Below are positions 1 to 9,400 of a DNA stretch of 64,000 nucleotides, one piece after another; position 1 is the stretch's first letter; each line of letters starts with the position of its first letter. The translations under genes and the position numbers were made by a program. Under the pieces are notes generated by a model that saw only the letters and a list, made by a program, of their open reading frames with translations, was not told where the DNA came from and did not search any database. Origin of the DNA: Flavobacteriaceae bacterium (lineage in GTDB: Bacteria > Bacteroidota > Bacteroidia > Flavobacteriales > Flavobacteriaceae); NCBI GenBank assembly GCA_016744415.1, contig JADGEL010000001.1, positions 310,001-374,000 of the forward strand, read 5' to 3'.

Positions 1-353
1 ATCAGTTTAGTGCAGGGGTAAGTTTTAGCTATTTATATTCTAAAGGAAAATATTACTATCCAAATTCTAATAAGAGATTTGAAGCCTCTTCTAGCATGTT
101 AGGTGGAAGTTTGATAGCACTTTACAACCCTTTCAATGCTTTTCAATTATCGGCTGAATTTGAGCAAATGAATGTTAATTATAAAGATGATAGATTTCCT
201 GAAAGTTCAGAATGGGTTCCTGCAATTTATTTAGGACTTGCATACAATACTGGAAATATTGCTTTTGGTATGAGATACAACGTTTTATTTTACTCAACTA
301 ATAGAAGTATTTATAGTTCAGCTTTCACTCCAGTATTTAGAGTTTATTTTTAA
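1..353 (+). CDS. Outer-membrane beta-barrel protein, C-terminal part (5' end outside window)
   Basis: The frame is already open at base 3 and runs unbroken to the stop, so the gene begins before the window and the ATG at base 96 is internal. About 116 residues are visible. They alternate polar and hydrophobic residues with many aromatics (for example YLGLAYNTGNIAFGMRYNVL) and end VFRVYF, with the terminal aromatic residue typical of outer-membrane barrel strands. I infer an integral outer-membrane protein. The substrate and family cannot be told from this fragment. Confidence 0.6.
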   Translation, partial: QFSAGVSFSYLYSKGKYYYPNSNKRFEASSSMLGGSLIALYNPFNAFQLSAEFEQMNVNYKDDRFPESSEWVPAIYLGLAYNTGNIAFGMRYNVLFYSTNRSIYSSAFTPVFRVYF

Positions 354-409
354 TACTTATTTTTTAACCTACTTTAAGAGATCACCTCTAAATTCATAAA
401 TAATTACTC

Positions 410-1870
410 ATGATAGAGAAAAATAAAATTTACCTAACCGTCTTTTTTTCTGGTTTTGTTTTAATGGTTTTTGAAATAGTTGGAATCCGTATTTTAGCTC
501 CCTATTTAGGATCATCATCTGTTGTATGGACTTCAATCATAGGGGTTATTCTTACATTTATGTCTTTAGGGTACTGGTATGGAGGAGTCATTTCTGATAA
601 AAATCCAACCTTAAAAAAATTGAGCTACATCTTAGTTTTTACAGCATTATCGTTTTTAATTCTAAATTTAAGCAAAGATTTTATCCTCTATATTATAGCT
701 AGAATTAGCAATAACTTAATTCTAAAAAGCTTAGTTGGTTCTGTTGTTTTATTTTCTATCCCTTCCTTTTTACTCGCTTTAATATCTCCAATAGCTATTA
801 GAATAAACATAAAAAATATAGCAAATTCAGGTGAAACGGTAGGGTCTATTTATGCTGTTTCAACAATAGGTAGTATTTTAGGAACTTTTCTTAGCGGGTT
901 CTTTTTTATCGCTTTTCTGGGTACAAATCAAATTTTATGGGCGCTTTCTATTGTGCTTTTTATATTGGCAGCAATTAATGCAATTGATACGGTAAAAAAA
1001 TATTTTATTCTGAGTTTATCCCTTTTCGTCGGAAATCTATTGAGTTCTTTTATCCCAAATGATAATGTAGATTTTGACACCGATTATTCTAGGATCTCTA
1101 TTACCCAAAGTGAATACAAAAATAGGGATGCTCGGTTTGTGGCAATAAATGGGTATGTAAATTCTGGAATGTATTTAGATAATCCTACGGAGTTAATATA
1201 TGAATATGCACACTTTTATGATATAATAGATTTCTATCTACCTCATAATAATAATAATAATGCCATTATGTTTGGAGCAGGAGCCTATTCTTACCCAAAA
1301 CATTTTCAAGAAAAATTTCCTGGAAAGCAACTAGACATTGTTGAGATTGATCCAGCTCTTACAGAGATTGCAAAGAAATATTTTCAGTTTACTCCAAACT
1401 CATCTACAAATATCATTCATCAAGATGCAAGGTATTTTTTATCAATAACCAATAAAAAATATAATGCTGTTTTATATGATGTGCTCACATCAAACTTAAT
1501 TGCTCCTTTTCATTTAACTACATTAGAAACTTTTAATTCTATTTCTAATATTATGACCGATGATGGTGTTTTTGTGATGAATATTCTCGGAAATTTAAAC
1601 GGAATTGGCTCAACATTTTTACAAAGTGAAATTAAAACCGTTAAAGAGGTTTTTCCTCAAGTATATGTTTTCAATGCTTTAGGAAAAGATTTTGAGGGCA
1701 TAAGTAATCATATGATAGTGGGTTTAAAGAAAAAAAGTGCTGTGGAGATTCCAGAAACTGGATATTTTTTCGACAACTATTTCAAATACTTAATAAGCCC
1801 TGTAAATATTAAAAATGGAATTATCTTTACCGACAATTACGCCCCAGCCAATTATCTTATCTCAAAATAG
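410..1870 (+). CDS. Membrane-fused spermidine synthase-like protein
   Basis: The first ~215 of 486 residues form several hydrophobic helices (GVILTFMSLGYWYGG is typical of the family). The rest is a Rossmann methyltransferase-like domain of the polyamine aminopropyltransferase (SpeE) type. Nucleotide-binding landmarks are GAGAYSYP near residue 288, the acidic end of strand 2 in VEIDPALTEIAKKYF near 312, HQDARYF near 338 and YDVLTSN near 356. Classical SpeE has a GGGdG loop followed by an acid that binds putrescine. Here the loop is GAGAYS, so the substrate may differ. Many bacterial 'fused MFS/spermidine synthase' proteins have no proven aminopropyltransferase activity. The last 9 bases overlap the convergent gene. 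Confidence 0.75.
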   Translation: MIEKNKIYLTVFFSGFVLMVFEIVGIRILAPYLGSSSVVWTSIIGVILTFMSLGYWYGGVISDKNPTLKKLSYILVFTALSFLILNLSKDFILYIIARISNNLILKSLVGSVVLFSIPSFLLALISPIAIRINIKNIANSGETVGSIYAVSTIGSILGTFLSGFFFIAFLGTNQILWALSIVLFILAAINAIDTVKKYFILSLSLFVGNLLSSFIPNDNVDFDTDYSRISITQSEYKNRDARFVAINGYVNSGMYLDNPTELIYEYAHFYDIIDFYLPHNNNNNAIMFGAGAYSYPKHFQEKFPGKQLDIVEIDPALTEIAKKYFQFTPNSSTNIIHQDARYFLSITNKKYNAVLYDVLTSNLIAPFHLTTLETFNSISNIMTDDGVFVMNILGNLNGIGSTFLQSEIKTVKEVFPQVYVFNALGKDFEGISNHMIVGLKKKSAVEIPETGYFFDNYFKYLISPVNIKNGIIFTDNYAPANYLISK

Positions 1871-2212
1871 TTTTGCTTTAAACCAAACCTTTTGCCATTC
1901 TCTTTTTAAAAGTAGATAGGAAATTTGTTCAGTCATTTTTTCAATATTAGAGCCATCCAATTTCTTTATTTCAATTTCCGAGATATCAACCCGATATAAA
2001 AGATTAAGATAGCTATCAAAATCATTATTGACCAATCGTGCTACAGTTTTTTGAAGTTCTTGTGCTAGTTTTGATGAAGTACAATCTAAACTAAATGATT
2101 GTTCGATACCCGCTAATAAAAAATCTTTATTGAGTTGCTTTATTAATTTTAAGTACAAACCAACACTATCAATTTCTGATAATAATGCCAATGATGTTTT
2201 GTCCTTATACAT
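1862..2212 (-). CDS. Conserved small protein of unknown function next to prenyl synthase
   Basis: A 116-residue soluble protein with no signal peptide or membrane segment, rich in Leu, Lys and Glu and probably all-helical. I do not recognise a domain. Its start overlaps the stop of the upstream prenyl diphosphate synthase by 8 bases, which implies translational coupling and argues that it is a real gene working in or near that operon. Its 3' end overlaps the convergent spermidine-synthase-like gene by 9 bases. No function is proposed. Confidence 0.65.
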   Translation of the reverse strand: MYKDKTSLALLSEIDSVGLYLKLIKQLNKDFLLAGIEQSFSLDCTSSKLAQELQKTVARLVNNDFDSYLNLLYRVDISEIEIKKLDGSNIEKMTEQISYLLLKREWQKVWFKAKLF

Positions 2213-3173
2213 TTCTATTCATTAACCCTTCTCCAAATTCTCTTAACAATTGCTTTTTTTCTGAAGCGATTAAAATAGACTCTAACACATCAAATGCCTT
2301 TTGTGTGTAGCTTTTAATTGCCTCCTTTGTTTTTTCAGCAGCTCCTGATGAGTCAAAAATAGATTTCACTTTTTCAATTTTTTGTTCATGCTCATAGCTC
2401 CCTACATTAAACAAATTACCTAAAATTTCTTTTTCAGATTCTGACCCCAATTCTACCGCCTTAATATATAGATACGTTTTTTTATTTTCTATAATATCAC
2501 CACCAACTTGTTTCCCAAAAGTTTCGGGATTGCCAAAAGCATCTAAATAATCATCTTGTAATTGAAATGCAATTCCAAGGTTTAAACCATAATCATAAAT
2601 CAATTTTATATTTTCTTCTGATGCATTAGCAATTACAGCTCCCATTTTTAAAGCAGCAGCTACTAAAACTGAAGTTTTTAAAGAAATCATTTTGATATAC
2701 TCTTCAATAGTTACATCATTTCTAGTTTCAAAATCTATATCCAATTGTTGTCCTTCACAAACCTCTAAAGCTGTTTTACTAAACAAGCTTATTAATTTTT
2801 TAAAAGTAGTTGCGTCGTAATTTTCTAAATATTGATAGGCTAAAATTAACATTGCATCACCAGACAAAATACCAGTATTCACATCCCATTTTTCATGCAC
2901 CGTATGGCTACCTCTTCTAAGTGGTGCAGCATCCATAATATCATCATGTACCAATGTGAAGTTGTGAAATACCTCAACTGCTAAAGCAGCATCCAAGGCT
3001 TTTTTATAATCACCGCCAAAGATATCTACAGTCATCAAAGTTAAGATAGGACGTAGTTTTTTTCCACCCAAACTTAAAATATACGCAATAGGCTCGTATA
3101 AATTTTTAGGCTCTTGCACCTGAACTCTTTTCTCTAAATAGTTTAGAAATTCTGATTTATAATTGGCAATCAT
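2205..3173 (-). CDS. Short-chain polyprenyl diphosphate synthase (FPP/GGPP synthase type)
   Basis: Condenses isopentenyl diphosphate with allylic diphosphates to make the C15-C20 precursor of quinones, carotenoids and lipid carriers in the cytoplasm. The 322 residues carry both aspartate-rich Mg-diphosphate motifs: LVHDDIMDAAPLRRG (first Asp at 77) and FQLQDDYLDAFG (first Asp at 207). GGKKLRP near 37 is the substrate-binding lysine region. The fifth residue before the first motif is aromatic (Phe72), which in this family usually limits chain length, so a farnesyl or geranylgeranyl product is inferred. Divergent from the TetR/efflux operon; the small unknown gene follows with overlapping ends. 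Confidence 0.9.
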   Translation of the reverse strand: MIANYKSEFLNYLEKRVQVQEPKNLYEPIAYILSLGGKKLRPILTLMTVDIFGGDYKKALDAALAVEVFHNFTLVHDDIMDAAPLRRGSHTVHEKWDVNTGILSGDAMLILAYQYLENYDATTFKKLISLFSKTALEVCEGQQLDIDFETRNDVTIEEYIKMISLKTSVLVAAALKMGAVIANASEENIKLIYDYGLNLGIAFQLQDDYLDAFGNPETFGKQVGGDIIENKKTYLYIKAVELGSESEKEILGNLFNVGSYEHEQKIEKVKSIFDSSGAAEKTKEAIKSYTQKAFDVLESILIASEKKQLLREFGEGLMNRNV

Positions 3174-3237
3174 TGTTATAATTTTCGTAAAAATAATTCA
3201 AGTTTTGAAGATAGTATTAAAAAAAACAAAAAACTTT

Positions 3238-3265
3238 GGAAACTTTTTGTGTTTATTAAGTTTCC
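3238..3265. promoter_or_regulatory. Candidate TetR operator (8-bp perfect inverted repeat)
   Basis: GGAAACTT at 3238-3245 and its exact reverse complement AAGTTTCC at 3258-3265 flank 12 bases. The palindrome covers the upstream promoter element and the spacer of the tetR promoter, where a bound repressor would block RNA polymerase. Autoregulation by the TetR protein encoded just downstream is inferred from the position. It also lies in the only intergenic region before the divergent prenyl synthase. Confidence 0.6.
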
Positions 3266-3278
3266 TTGTTTATATTTG
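3246..3278 (+). promoter_or_regulatory. Bacteroidetes-type promoter of the tetR-efflux operon
   Basis: TTTG at 3246-3249, a 21-base spacer, then TATATTTG at 3271-3278 match the -33 and -7 elements of the primary sigma factor in Bacteroidetes. The -7 element lies 17 bases before the TTG start of the TetR gene, so the leader is very short. Confidence 0.7.
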
Positions 3279-3295
3279 CACCCTAATTTTAAGTT

Positions 3296-3910
3296 TTGAA
3301 AGAAAAAATTTTACAAAAATCGGTTAATATGTTTTTAAGCTATGGGTTTAAAAGCGTTACTATGGACGATATTGCTTCCGAAATGGGCGTATCAAAAAAA
3401 ACAATTTACAAGTATTTTACCAATAAAGAAACCTTAGTTGACCAAAGCACTTTGGTATTACAAGAAAAAATCGATGGCATATTAAATGATATTATTCAAA
3501 AAAAACACAATGCTATTGAAGAAAATTTTGTAATAAAAAATGTTTTTATAGAAATGTTTAAAAAAGCAAAAACATCGCCCATGTTTCAACTAAAAAAATA
3601 CTATCCTGAATCTTTTAATAAGCTAATGGAAAAAGAGTTTTGTACCTTTAGTAAATGTGTAAAGTCTAACTTAGAAAGAGGTGTTGAAGAAAAATTATAT
3701 CGTTCTGACATTGATAAGGAACTGGTCATGAAGTTTTATTTCACCTTGGTTTTAGGCATTTATGAAAATGAAATGTTTGGAACACAAATATCCAAAATTA
3801 TAAAAACTGAATTAAAAATACTGGAATACCATACCAGAGCAATTGCCACATTATATGGTATAACTGTTTTAGAAAATCAACTTACTAAATTTAATAAAAC
3901 TACACATTAA
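3296..3910 (+). CDS. TetR/AcrR family transcriptional regulator of the adjacent RND efflux pump
   Basis: A 204-residue regulator. The N-terminal helix-turn-helix reads VTMDDIASEMGVSKKTIYKY followed by FTNKETLV, the classic TetR signature. The rest is the helical ligand-binding and dimerisation domain. The start is TTG: the next ATG is 12 codons in and would remove helix 1 (EKILQKSVNMF), so TTG is preferred. Its stop overlaps the ATG of the TolC gene (TAATG), which makes it the first gene of a tetR-tolC-hlyD-RND operon. I infer that it represses its own operon through the palindrome in the promoter and is released by a pump substrate. Confidence 0.9.
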   Translation: MKEKILQKSVNMFLSYGFKSVTMDDIASEMGVSKKTIYKYFTNKETLVDQSTLVLQEKIDGILNDIIQKKHNAIEENFVIKNVFIEMFKKAKTSPMFQLKKYYPESFNKLMEKEFCTFSKCVKSNLERGVEEKLYRSDIDKELVMKFYFTLVLGIYENEMFGTQISKIIKTELKILEYHTRAIATLYGITVLENQLTKFNKTTH

Positions 3911-5268
3911 TGAATAAAATAATTTTATTTAACGCTTTACTTTTATTCTCCAATATAAGTATTGCACAAAACCAAAAAGAGTATAAATTTACGCTAGAAC
4001 AAGCCATAAATTTTGCTCTAGACAGTAACTATACAGCTATAAATACCAGAAGGGATATTGCAATAGCTATTAAGAAAAAATGGGAAACTACAGCTGGAGG
4101 TTTACCACAATTAGATGCTAAAATTGCTTATCAAAACAATTTAAAACTACCTGTTACTCTTTTGCCTGGTGAAGTAGGTGGAGGGGCTCCTGGAACTTTT
4201 GTTCCTGTTAAATTTAGCCCTAAAGAAAATGCCTCTGCTACTGCAACTTTAACACAGTTAATTTTTGATGGAAGCTACCTTGTTGGGCTACAAGCAGCAA
4301 AAACTTTTTTAGACTATTCTTATAATGCAGATGAAAAAACACAACTAGAAGTTAGAAAAGGGGTTATAAATGCTTATGGTAGTGTATTACTTTCTAAAGA
4401 GCTAGTAGCTATTTTTGAGCTCAATAAAACTAATTTAGAAAAAAACTTAACAGAAACAAAAGCTTTTTTTAAAAACGGATTTACAGAAGAAGAAAGTGTT
4501 GAACAACTAGAGATTACTCTTCTTAATATAGAAACTCAGTTAAAAAACTCTAAAAGAACTTTAATTATTTCCCAACAAATGTTTAACCTAGCCATAGGTA
4601 TTGATGTAGAAAGCAAAGTGAAAATGTTAGAAAATTTAGACGCTTTAACACAACAAAATATAAACCTTGCTTTTTTAGAAAAATCTATAAATATAGAAGA
4701 CAACATTGATTATAAAATAGCTAGTAACGTTCATGAACAACGTGAATTAGAATTGAAATTAGAACAATCATATTCAATCCCAAATTTGTCAGCATTTGTA
4801 AATTACGGTACTAGAGCAGATAGTGATACTTTTACTTTTTTAAATAATAAACAAAAATGGTATCAATCTTCTTTATTAGGAATTACTATGAACATACCTA
4901 TTATTAGTAGCGGTATGCGAAGAGCCAAAACACAACAAGCTAGAATTGCATTAGAACAGTCGCAAACTAATTTAACAGAAACCTACCAAAATGTATTGTT
5001 AGAGCTAGATACTGCAAAAAACAACTATCACTTTGCTATAGAAATTTATAACGATAACAAAAAGAATTTAGAACTATCTGAAAGAGTAGAAAAGAAAAAT
5101 CAAGTAAAATTTCTAGAAGGGCTTGCTACTAGTTTCGATTTACGAAATGCACAAATACAACTGTATAGTGCACAACAAACTTATTTTGAGTCGATGTTAC
5201 AAGTAATTACTACCAAGGCAGATTTAGAAACTGTATTAAACACGCCACAATTAAAAACAATCAATTAA
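3910..5268 (+). CDS. TolC-family outer-membrane efflux channel
   Basis: A 452-residue protein with a signal peptide (hydrophobic segment ending SNISIAQ near residue 20) and two related TolC/OEP repeats of long alpha-helical coiled coil joined by beta-strand segments. It forms the outer-membrane and periplasmic tunnel of a tripartite pump. It starts on the last base of the tetR stop and is followed 11 bases later by the membrane-fusion lipoprotein, which fits one efflux operon. A second, orphan TolC paralogue lies near 38-39.5 kb. The substrate cannot be told from sequence. Confidence 0.92.
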   Translation: MNKIILFNALLLFSNISIAQNQKEYKFTLEQAINFALDSNYTAINTRRDIAIAIKKKWETTAGGLPQLDAKIAYQNNLKLPVTLLPGEVGGGAPGTFVPVKFSPKENASATATLTQLIFDGSYLVGLQAAKTFLDYSYNADEKTQLEVRKGVINAYGSVLLSKELVAIFELNKTNLEKNLTETKAFFKNGFTEEESVEQLEITLLNIETQLKNSKRTLIISQQMFNLAIGIDVESKVKMLENLDALTQQNINLAFLEKSINIEDNIDYKIASNVHEQRELELKLEQSYSIPNLSAFVNYGTRADSDTFTFLNNKQKWYQSSLLGITMNIPIISSGMRRAKTQQARIALEQSQTNLTETYQNVLLELDTAKNNYHFAIEIYNDNKKNLELSERVEKKNQVKFLEGLATSFDLRNAQIQLYSAQQTYFESMLQVITTKADLETVLNTPQLKTIN

Positions 5269-5279
5269 TCACAAAACCA

Positions 5280-6440
5280 ATGAAAAATATATTCTTATTT
5301 ATATTAATAGTTACTCTTACTATATCCTGTGGAGGAGATGGAACTTCTTTAAATTCGGTAATCGAAAGTAAAGACCTTAAAAAAATTAGAAAAAAACAAA
5401 ACGAATTAGTTGCAAAACAAACTGCTATTTCGCAAGATTTAAAAAGTATTGATGAGGCTATTGCCACCCTTGACACGATTAAAAAATACCCTTTAGTAAC
5501 TGCTATACAAGTTAAGCCTAAAGACTTTAAGCACTTTTTAGAACTACAAGGAAGCGTAGCTACCAAACAAAATATAATTTTATATCCAGAATTTTCAGGA
5601 TTACTTACAAAAATTCATGTAAAAGAAGGGCAAAAAGTTACTAAGGGGCAGTTACTTGCAACGATAGATGATGGAGGTTTAGCACAACAAGTAGCTCAAA
5701 TGGAGGTGCAATTAAGTTTAGCAAAAACCACTTTTGAAAGACAAAAACGCCTTTGGGATCAAAAAATTGGAAGTGAACTAGAATTTTTACAAGCAGAGGC
5801 AAACTTTCATGGTCAAGAAAACGCTGTAAACCAATTAAAATCTCAACTAGCAAAAACAGCACTACGCGCACCCTTTACAGGTATTGTCGATGATATTATA
5901 ACCGACCAAGGTACCGTAATAGGCGCAGGGTCTTCGCAGGTTATGCGGTTGGTTAATCTAGATAATATGTATCTAGAGGCAGAAGTTCCAGAAAGCTATC
6001 TGGGAGACATTGTTCCTGGAAAAACAGCCGAAATATTTTTTCCAGTCTTAAACGAATATATAAACACTAAAGTAAGCCAAGTCAGTAATTATATAAACCC
6101 TAATAACAGAACTTTTAAAATTACTATTACCATCCCCAACAAAAACAAACACATAAAACCCAATCTAACCGCAAAAATTAAAATTAACGATTATTCAAAT
6201 GCAACTGCTATTTTGATTCCACAAAGTATTATAAATGAAAATGCATTAGGTCAACAATATATTTATATGATAATTGATAAAAATGATTCAAAAGGAAAAG
6301 CTAAAAAAGTAATTATCGAAACAGGAAAAACACAAGGTGATTTCATTGAAATTATTAGTGGGTTAGAAAGCGGTAATGAAGTGATTGATGAAGGTGCAAG
6401 AAATGTTAATGAAGGGCAAACTGTAAAGGTTTTAAAGTAA
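5280..6440 (+). CDS. RND efflux periplasmic adaptor (HlyD/MFP family) lipoprotein
   Basis: 386 residues with a lipoprotein signal (VTLTISCGGDG, acylated Cys at 17). A coiled-coil region follows (residues ~30-65, rich in Lys, Gln and Glu), then the split biotinyl-lipoyl domain (LTKIHVKEGQKVTKGQLLA, and later TALRAPFTGIVDDI), a helical hairpin between the two halves, and a beta-barrel domain. It bridges the inner-membrane RND pump and the TolC channel encoded on either side. The extra N-terminal coiled coil ahead of the lipoyl domain is common in Bacteroidetes adaptors. Confidence 0.92.
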   Translation: MKNIFLFILIVTLTISCGGDGTSLNSVIESKDLKKIRKKQNELVAKQTAISQDLKSIDEAIATLDTIKKYPLVTAIQVKPKDFKHFLELQGSVATKQNIILYPEFSGLLTKIHVKEGQKVTKGQLLATIDDGGLAQQVAQMEVQLSLAKTTFERQKRLWDQKIGSELEFLQAEANFHGQENAVNQLKSQLAKTALRAPFTGIVDDIITDQGTVIGAGSSQVMRLVNLDNMYLEAEVPESYLGDIVPGKTAEIFFPVLNEYINTKVSQVSNYINPNNRTFKITITIPNKNKHIKPNLTAKIKINDYSNATAILIPQSIINENALGQQYIYMIIDKNDSKGKAKKVIIETGKTQGDFIEIISGLESGNEVIDEGARNVNEGQTVKVLK

Positions 6441-6490
6441 GCTAAAAACTAATGGCTATAGGCTAACATCTATTGTCTAAAAAAAAACTA

Positions 6491-9400
6491 ATGACTAAAT
6501 TTCAAAAAAAATTAGATAAAGAATTTGGATTATCATCTTGGGCAATTAATAACAAAACTACTATTTATGTAGTGATTACTCTGATTTTATTCCTTGGATT
6601 CTCTGCTTACAACAGTATGCCAAGAGAGAGTTTTCCAGAAATTAAGGAAACTAAAATTTATATCAATTCTATTTTTCCCGGTAACACTGCTGAAGATATT
6701 GAAAAATTAATTACTGACCCTATTGAGGACAAAATTAAAACGGTGAGCAATGTAGTAGAAATCACCTCAACATCACAAGAAGATGTATCTTTAATTATTG
6801 TAGAGTTTGATGAAAATATATCAGTAGAAGCTGCTAAACAAAAGATAAAAGATGAAATAGATACCGAAACTTCTGGCGAGGATTGGCCAACTTTTAACGA
6901 TGCTAAAGTAGAACCAAATGTTTTTGACTTGAGTATGTCTGAAGAAATGCCAATTCTAAACATTAATATTTCGGGTGATTATCCTGTTGAAAAGCTAAAA
7001 GAGTTTGGAGAATATCTAGAAGATGAAATTGAAGGATTACCCGAAATTAAGCAAGTTGATATTCGTGGCGCACAAGAAAAAGAAGTTGAAGTTGCGGTAG
7101 ATATTTATAAAATGATGGCTGCAAAAGTAAGTTTTAATGATGTTTTAGGCGCCATCCAAAATGGAAATGTTACCATGTCTGCAGGTAATTTAATTGCAAG
7201 TGGCCAACGAAGAACCATTCGTATTATTGGTGAAATTGACACTCCATCAGAATTAGAAAACTTTGTGGTAAAGGCAGAGAATGGCAACCCAATTTACTTA
7301 AAAAATATTGCTACAGTTTCCTTTAAAGAAAAGGACCGCACTACCTATGCACGTGAATCTGGAAACCGCGTTGTAATGCTCGATGTTAAAAAACGTGCTG
7401 GCAAAAATATGGTGGCTGCCACCGAAAAAATTAAAGTGATTCTTAAAGAAGCCGGAGAAAATGTATTTCCTAAAAATTTAAAAATCACAGTTTCTAACGA
7501 TCAATCAGAAAGAACCATAGGTCAAGTTGATGATTTGGTAAACAACATTATTTTTGGGATCATTTTAGTAGTAGGTGTTTTAATGTTTTTCTTAGGATTT
7601 AAAAACGCACTCTTTGTTGGTTTTGCCATTCCTATGTCAATGTTTATGTCTTTGATGATATTAAATTATTTAGGATACACTATGAATACTATGATTCTTT
7701 TCGGTCTTATAATGGGGCTGGGAATGTTAGTAGATAATGGAATTGTAGTCGTCGAAAATGTATATCGTTTAATGGACGAAGAAGGCATGAGTCGTAAAGC
7801 GGCAGCTAAAAAAGGAATTAGTGAAATTGCATTTCCTATTATTATTTCTACTGCAACAACCATTGCAGCTTTTATCCCCTTAGGGTTATGGCCAGGAATG
7901 ATGGGACAGTTTATGATTTATTTTCCAATCACACTTTCAGTGGTTTTAGGTTCATCTTTATTTGTAGCAATATTCTTTAATTCTGTATTGGTTTCTCAAT
8001 TTATGAAGATTGAAGATAGTAACATGCCATTAAAAAATATAATTATCATTTCGGCTGTTCTTGTAGGTTTAGGCTTATTTATTTTCTTGTTTGGAGGAAC
8101 TTATAAAGTACTTGGGTCGATAATGATAGTAACTGCATTTTTACTTTGGATCTATCGCTTCTTTTTAAGAAAAGCTGCTAACTATTTCCAAACAAAAATT
8201 TTAACAAGATTAGAACGTATCTATGAAAAAACATTACGAGCTGCATTAAAAGGATGGAGACCTTATCTAATTACAATAGGAACTTTTGTCTTGTTATTTG
8301 CTGCTTTTGGAGGATTTGGGTATTCTGTAGATACTCAAAGGACTAAAATAGAATTTTTCCCTGATAATAAACCAAATCAAATTATTGTGTATATCGAATA
8401 CCCACAGGGTACCGATATAGAAAAAACAAATACGATCACAAAAGAAATTGAAAATCAAGTATATTCAATTCTGAATGATGCTGATAATATGGATGGTGAT
8501 TTCAATTATTTAGTTGAATCTGTAGTCTCACAAGTTGGTGAAGGAGCTGGAAATCCACAAACAGATAGTGGAGCTTCAGGCGAAATGCCACATCGCGCAA
8601 AGATAACTGCATCCATGCGCGAATACAAATATAGAAAAGGAAGAGATAGTGAACTGTTGCGTCAAAAAGTGCAAGAATCATTAGTAGGCATTTATCCTGG
8701 GGTTTTAATTTCTGTAGAAAAAAATATAGATGGACCACCTGCTGGCGCACCAATTAATTTAGAAATTGAAGGGGAAGATTATGCAGAGTTAATTCATACA
8801 GCTGAAAAAATGCGAGACTACATTAACTCAAAAAACATTAGTGGTATTGACGAGTTAAAAATTGATGTAAACAGGTCAAAACCAACAATGTTAGTTGAAG
8901 TTGATAGAAAGAAAGCAGGAGAATTAGGTGTCAGTGCTAATCTTGTAGGACAGCAATTAAGAAATGCTATTTTTGGTGCTAAAGCGGGAGTTTATAAAGA
9001 AGCGGGAGATGATTTTGATATCTATGTCAGGTTTAATGAAGATAATCGCTATAATACCAGTGCTATTTTTAATCAAAAAATAACTTTTAGAGATCAAGCT
9101 TCTGGCAAAATCAAAGAAATTCCTGTATCAGCAGTTGCAAAGCAAAAAAATAATTCAGGTTTTAGCGCTATCAAACACAAAGATTTAAAAAGAGTAGTTG
9201 TTTTATATTCTGCATTAGCACCTGGATACACTGATGCTGCTGCTGTAGTTTCTAAAGTTCAGGCAGAAATGAATTATTTTACTGATTTACCTAAAGGTGT
9301 TAAAGTAGATTATACAGGGCAAATTGAAGAACAAAACAAACAGATGGCTTTTTTAATGGGAGCCTTCTTTACAGGATTGGCATTGATCTTCTTTATTTTG

